Source of the DNA: SNAP01 sp049671745
Lineage (GTDB): Bacteria; Bacteroidota; Bacteroidia; Bacteroidales; Marinifilaceae
Length of the DNA stretch: 18,336 bases
Direction: 5' to 3'
Assembly (NCBI GenBank): GCA_049671745.1
Contig: JBATVL010000045.1
Location: 1 to 18,336 of the forward strand
Below are positions 15,017 through 18,336 of this stretch, piece after piece. A model generated the notes under the pieces. It was not told the DNA's origin. It searched no databases and saw nothing but the letters and a program-made list of their open reading frames with translations. Every line of letters begins with the position of its first letter. Within the stretch, counting starts at the first letter, position 1. A program made the translations under genes and the position numbers.

Positions 15017-15024
15017 CAAATATA
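15017..15024 (-). promoter_or_regulatory. Candidate -7 promoter element of the metallophosphoesterase gene
   Basis: The complement of 15017-15024 reads TATATTTG, an exact TAnnTTTG match, 53 bp before the start codon at 14963. No clear -33 element is visible. Confidence 0.4.
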
Positions 15025-15087
15025 TCTATTTTATCCTATTTAAGTTGAATAAACTTCTCTAAATTAGTCTGTCATTTAAAAATAAAC

Positions 15088-15095
15088 TATTTTTG
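15088..15095 (+). promoter_or_regulatory. Candidate -7 promoter element of rimO
   Basis: TATTTTTG matches TAnnTTTG exactly and lies 24 bp before the ATG at 15120, giving a short leader that contains purine-rich GAGAGGGAG. The overlapping in-frame TTG at 15093 would fall inside this element, which argues against it as a start codon. Confidence 0.5.
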
Positions 15096-15119
15096 CACCA
15101 CATTTTAAGAGAGGGAGTT

Positions 15120-16415
15120 ATGAGTAAGAAGAAAATAAATATCATTTGTCTAGGCTGTTCTAAGAATCTTGTTGATTCTGAGTTACTTATGAAGCAATTA
15201 TATGCTGAGGGGTACGAAGTTGAAGCAGATGCAGAAAAGTCTAATGCTGAGATTGTTGTTATAAACACATGTGGCTTTATTGGTGATGCAAAAGAAGAAT
15301 CAGTAAATACTATTCTTGATTATGCAGAATTAAGAAAAGATGGTGATATAGAGAAGCTTTATGTTATGGGCTGTCTTTCAGAGAGATATAAAGAAGAATT
15401 ACCAAAAGAGATTCCTGAGGTAGATAAGTTTTTCGGTAAATTCGATTGGAATGGAATTATTGATGATTTAGGTAAGCATTATCATACAGAATTAAAACAT
15501 GATAGGATTCTTTCTACTCCTAAACATTATGCTTATCTGAAAATTTCAGAAGGTTGTAATCGTAAGTGTTCATATTGCGCAATTCCTTTAATTACAGGTT
15601 CTTATAATTCAAGACCTATGGAAGAAATTGTAGAAGAAGTTGAGAAGCTTGCTGCACAAGGAGTTAAAGAGCTTTTGGTTATTGCTCAAGATTTATCTTA
15701 CTATGGATTTGATATTTATGGTGAATATAAACTAGCTGAATTAACTAATAGAATCTCTAAAGTAGAGGGTATAGAGTGGATTAAACTTCATTATGCATAT
15801 CCTGCTGATTTTCCATTAAATATAGTAGAGGAAATGGCTGCTAATCCTAAGATTTGTCATTATTTAGACATAGCTCTTCAGCATTCTTCTGATAAGATGC
15901 TTAAGATTATGAGAAGAGGTATTACTCGCGAAAAAACTATTGAGCTTATTAATAATATAAGAAGTATTGTTCCAGATATTTGTCTTAGAACAACTCTTTT
16001 AGTTGGTCATCCAGGTGAAACAGAAGAAGATTTTGAGGACCTTAAGTCTTTCGTTAAAGAGATGAAATTTGAACGTTTAGGTGTCTTTCCATTCTCTAAC
16101 GAGGAGGATACTCATACTGCTTTAACTTATAAAGACGATATACCACAAGAGGTGAAGGATTCTAGAGCTGAGGAAATCATGACTATTCAAGAGAATATAT
16201 CTTGGGAAAATAACCAAAAGCTTGTGAATACTAAAGTTAAAGTAATCATTGACCGTCAAGAAGGAGAAACTTTTGTTGGACGTACTCCTTATGATTCTCC
16301 AGAGGTTGATCTTGATGTGGTTATTACTTCTAAAGAAGAGATGAAAATAGGAGAGTTCTACACAGTTACAATAACTGATGCAGATACATTTGATTTATTC
16401 GCCATTAATGAATAA
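15120..16415 (+). CDS. rimO: Ribosomal protein S12 methylthiotransferase RimO
   Basis: This 431-residue radical-SAM enzyme adds a methylthio group to a conserved aspartate of ribosomal protein S12. I use ATG 15120 because the purine-rich GAGAGGGAG precedes it and an upstream in-frame TTG (15093) overlaps the promoter-like element. The N-terminal methylthiotransferase domain supplies the auxiliary cluster cysteines C13 ('LGCSKN'), C51 ('NTCGF') and C85 ('MGCLSER'). The radical-SAM motif is C146-x3-C150-x2-C153 ('EGCNRKCSYCAIP'). A TRAM domain covers about the last 65 residues. 'LGCSKNLVDSE' and 'HYAYLKISEGCNRKCSYCAI' are typical of RimO rather than the tRNA enzyme MiaB. The length is normal. 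A CDF transporter gene follows after 25 bp and may be co-transcribed. Confidence 0.96.
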   Translation: MSKKKINIICLGCSKNLVDSELLMKQLYAEGYEVEADAEKSNAEIVVINTCGFIGDAKEESVNTILDYAELRKDGDIEKLYVMGCLSERYKEELPKEIPEVDKFFGKFDWNGIIDDLGKHYHTELKHDRILSTPKHYAYLKISEGCNRKCSYCAIPLITGSYNSRPMEEIVEEVEKLAAQGVKELLVIAQDLSYYGFDIYGEYKLAELTNRISKVEGIEWIKLHYAYPADFPLNIVEEMAANPKICHYLDIALQHSSDKMLKIMRRGITREKTIELINNIRSIVPDICLRTTLLVGHPGETEEDFEDLKSFVKEMKFERLGVFPFSNEEDTHTALTYKDDIPQEVKDSRAEEIMTIQENISWENNQKLVNTKVKVIIDRQEGETFVGRTPYDSPEVDLDVVITSKEEMKIGEFYTVTITDADTFDLFAINE

Positions 16416-16440
16416 TTTTATAATGTAAAATTATAATAGC

Positions 16441-17313
16441 ATGAAAAATCAAGATAAAACACGTTTGTCATATATTGAAGGTTCTCTCTCAATATTAGTA
16501 AATACTTTATTGTTTGCTCTTAAGTTGTGGGCTGGAATTGTTTCTAATTCGATTGCTATAACGGCTGATGCATGGCATACCTTATCTGATTCTATTTCAT
16601 CTGTTGTATTAATATTAGGTGCTAAAATTGCCAAGAAACCTGCTGATAAGGAACATCCTTTTGGACATGGAAGGGCTGAACTTGTTTCAGCTTTTATAAT
16701 TGGCTTTTTATTACTTTTTGTAGGATATGAGTTTATTGTGAAATCATATGACAGTTTAATTAATAAAACTACATCTACATTCACTACCTTATCCATAGTT
16801 GTAACTATTATATCAATAATAGCTAAGGAGGCACTTGCTCAGTTTTCATTCTGGGCAGCTCGAAAAACTCAATCTAAGGCATTAAAAGCTGATGCATGGC
16901 ATCATAGAAGTGATGCTTCATCTTCTTTAGTGATTTTAATTGGTATATTTATTGGTAGATTTTATTGGTGGATAGATGCTGCATTGGGCTTTGTTGTTGC
17001 CGGATTTATTATCTATTCTGCTTATGAGATTATAAAAGATACTGTATCTACAATTATGGGAGTAACTCCTGATGAGGCTTTTAAGAAAGAACTTAAGGAT
17101 TATTGCAATGCGCTAACTAATAGAGATTTGCATATCCATCATGTTCATATACACTCATACGGAGATCACATAGAATTAACTTTTCATATACGTCTACCTT
17201 CTGAATGGAATTTGGTAGATGCACATAGTATTTCAGATAAATTAGAGAAATCTCTTATTGAGAAATACGGATACGATCCAACTATTCATGTGGATCCTTT
17301 AAATATAAAATAA
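16441..17313 (+). CDS. Cation diffusion facilitator, Zn-type
   Basis: This 290-residue inner-membrane transporter probably exports Zn2+ (possibly other divalent ions) by proton antiport. The transmembrane metal site is complete and of the HD-HD type: H46-x3-D50 in 'ADAWHTLSDS' and H154-x3-D158 in 'ADAWHHRSDAS'. HD-HD sites are associated with zinc preference, while DD-HD sites as in FieF are broader. 'HPFGHGRAELV' (72-82) is the conserved loop after helix 2. The C-terminal dimerisation domain from about residue 205 carries 'HIHHVHIHSYGDHIEL', with several histidines for regulatory metal binding. The stop codon overlaps the next gene's ATG by one base (TAATG), indicating translational coupling. 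Confidence 0.92.
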   Translation: MKNQDKTRLSYIEGSLSILVNTLLFALKLWAGIVSNSIAITADAWHTLSDSISSVVLILGAKIAKKPADKEHPFGHGRAELVSAFIIGFLLLFVGYEFIVKSYDSLINKTTSTFTTLSIVVTIISIIAKEALAQFSFWAARKTQSKALKADAWHHRSDASSSLVILIGIFIGRFYWWIDAALGFVVAGFIIYSAYEIIKDTVSTIMGVTPDEAFKKELKDYCNALTNRDLHIHHVHIHSYGDHIELTFHIRLPSEWNLVDAHSISDKLEKSLIEKYGYDPTIHVDPLNIK

Positions 17314-18336
17314 TGAAGAAAGATATAATGTATAAACCTGAATTATTATTACCTGCTGGAAATGCAGAAACATTTCGTGCAGCCGTTGCCGGTGGTGCAG
17401 ATGCTGTTTATTTAGGATTAAGAATGTTTAATGCTAGAGGTAGAGCTTCTAATTTCTCGCATATACAACTGTGGGCTTTGCTTTTAGAAGCTAAAGAGAA
17501 GAATATTAAGGTTTATCTTACTGTTAATACTCTTATCAAGAATGAGGAGTTACCTGATTTAATAGAATTCCTTTATTTTATCTCACGTACTTCTATTGAT
17601 GCTATTATTATTCAAGATTGGGGCGTTTATTACTTGGTTAAAAACCACTTTCCAAAGATAACTTTACATGCTAGTACTCAGATGGGAATTCATAACTCAC
17701 TTGGTACTCGTCATATAGACTCAAAAGTATTTACACGTGCTGTTGTAGCTCGTGAACTTCGTTTAGATGAACTTAAATCTATTAAAAAGAAATCTAAAGT
17801 TGAATTAGAGGTTTTCGTTCATGGTGCTTTGTGTTATTCTTTCTCAGGAATGTGTATGTTCTCATGTTTCTTAGGAGGCGCGGGTGCTAATAGAGGTTTA
17901 TGTGCTCAACCATGTCGAAGAAATTTCTTCCCAGAACAAGCTGCTAATAAGGGTGAATATTTCTTTTCTTTAAAAGATAACCAGCAAGTGTCTCTTATTC
18001 CAGAGATGCTTAAGATGGGTATAGAGTCTTTTAAAGTTGAAGGTAGAATGAAGTCAGCTGAATATGTTAATACTGTAGCCAAGGCTTATAAAGCTGTCAT
18101 TGGAAATCCTGAATTAATAGATGAGTCTATAGAAAATCTTAAAAACGATACTGGTCGTGAGAAAACTTCTTATTTCCTAGACAATGATGTTAAGGATGCA
18201 ATTACGGATAATCCCAATACTGGTCTTTATCTTGGGACTGTGGTACGTGTAGATAGAGATGGTTTTTATATAAATGCAAACGAAGATCTACATGAGGGTT
18301 TTCGTTTAAGAATAAAATCTCATAAAGCAGATACTC
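17313..18336 (+). CDS. U32 peptidase-family protein, 3' end outside window
   Basis: The gene opens at ATG 17313 within TAATG (MKKDIMYKPELLLPAG); an in-frame ATG at 17328 is an alternative. The visible 341 codons have the U32 pattern: 'PELLLPAGN', 'GGADAVYLGL', 'HASTQMGIHN', 'FVHGALCYSFSGMC' and 'GANRGLCAQPCRR', then 'SLKDNQQVSLIPEM' and 'GIESFKVEGRMKS'. Cysteines C174-x6-C181-x15-C197, plus C185 and C201, fit the Fe-S-binding site now known in several U32 proteins. Members of this family, including TrhP (YegQ), RlhA and UbiU/UbiV, are mainly tRNA, rRNA or ubiquinone hydroxylation factors rather than proven peptidases. 'KVEGRMKSAEYV' and the long C-terminal part lean toward the TrhP/RlhA type. 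Which RNA is modified cannot be decided from this fragment. Confidence 0.88.
   Translation, partial: MKKDIMYKPELLLPAGNAETFRAAVAGGADAVYLGLRMFNARGRASNFSHIQLWALLLEAKEKNIKVYLTVNTLIKNEELPDLIEFLYFISRTSIDAIIIQDWGVYYLVKNHFPKITLHASTQMGIHNSLGTRHIDSKVFTRAVVARELRLDELKSIKKKSKVELEVFVHGALCYSFSGMCMFSCFLGGAGANRGLCAQPCRRNFFPEQAANKGEYFFSLKDNQQVSLIPEMLKMGIESFKVEGRMKSAEYVNTVAKAYKAVIGNPELIDESIENLKNDTGREKTSYFLDNDVKDAITDNPNTGLYLGTVVRVDRDGFYINANEDLHEGFRLRIKSHKADT

Noticed and set aside
15059..15268. Minus-strand open frame of 69 codons
   Set aside because: Antisense to the start of rimO, with no independent support.
16418..16436. TTATAAT/ATTATAA inverted repeat between rimO and the CDF gene
   Set aside because: It contains only A-T pairs, is 7 bp long and has no T-tract, so it is unlikely to terminate transcription; rimO and the CDF gene may be co-transcribed.
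16449..16796. Minus-strand open frame of 115 codons
   Set aside because: Antisense to the CDF transporter, whose metal-site motifs are on the plus strand.

Overview
The window comes from a low-GC member of the Bacteroidota, probably an anaerobe or facultative anaerobe. Evidence: a SusC/RagA-type TonB-dependent outer-membrane protein; a lipoprotein whose mature N-terminus (C-K-D-D) fits the Bacteroidota surface-export signal; a Bacteroidota-type arginine decarboxylase; TAnnTTTG promoter-like elements with few Shine-Dalgarno sequences; and a hybrid-cluster protein with the N-terminal cysteine spacing of the anaerobe type. I cannot name a genus.

Positions 1-4792 form a surface and accessory region. 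On the minus strand are the start of a surface lipoprotein made of near-identical Ig-like repeats (cut by the window edge) and a 112-residue relic of a TauE/SafE permease that has lost its middle. A long spacer with a perfect 18-bp palindrome then leads into a SusC-like receptor with no SusD partner. The 541-bp gap after it carries four tandem copies of an 11-bp unit.

Positions 5335-10590 hold a GNAT acetyltransferase and a tightly overlapped polyamine operon: arginine decarboxylase, agmatinase and a deoxyhypusine-synthase-like protein. A clear hairpin terminator follows, then an MFS transporter. The first two enzymes should turn arginine into putrescine. The third keeps the DHS catalytic lysine but appears to have lost acidic residues that bind spermidine in the eukaryotic enzyme. 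Bacteria lack eIF5A, so its substrate is the main open biochemical question here.

Positions 10743-13742 contain a divergent CDF-like cation transporter with a Cys-rich tail, a decayed DJ-1/PfpI-family pseudogene, and an apparent two-gene nitrosative-stress unit: hcp plus a 59-codon BFD-like [2Fe-2S] protein. That unit ends in a strong terminator that overlaps the stop codon of the convergent metallophosphoesterase gene.

Positions 13728-18336 are mostly housekeeping: a membrane-anchored metallophosphoesterase (minus), then rimO, a Zn-type CDF transporter and a U32 peptidase-family gene (plus) running off the window. The two broken genes, both with large internal deletions, suggest ongoing gene loss. 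I see no tRNA, rRNA, CRISPR array, insertion sequence or phage gene.
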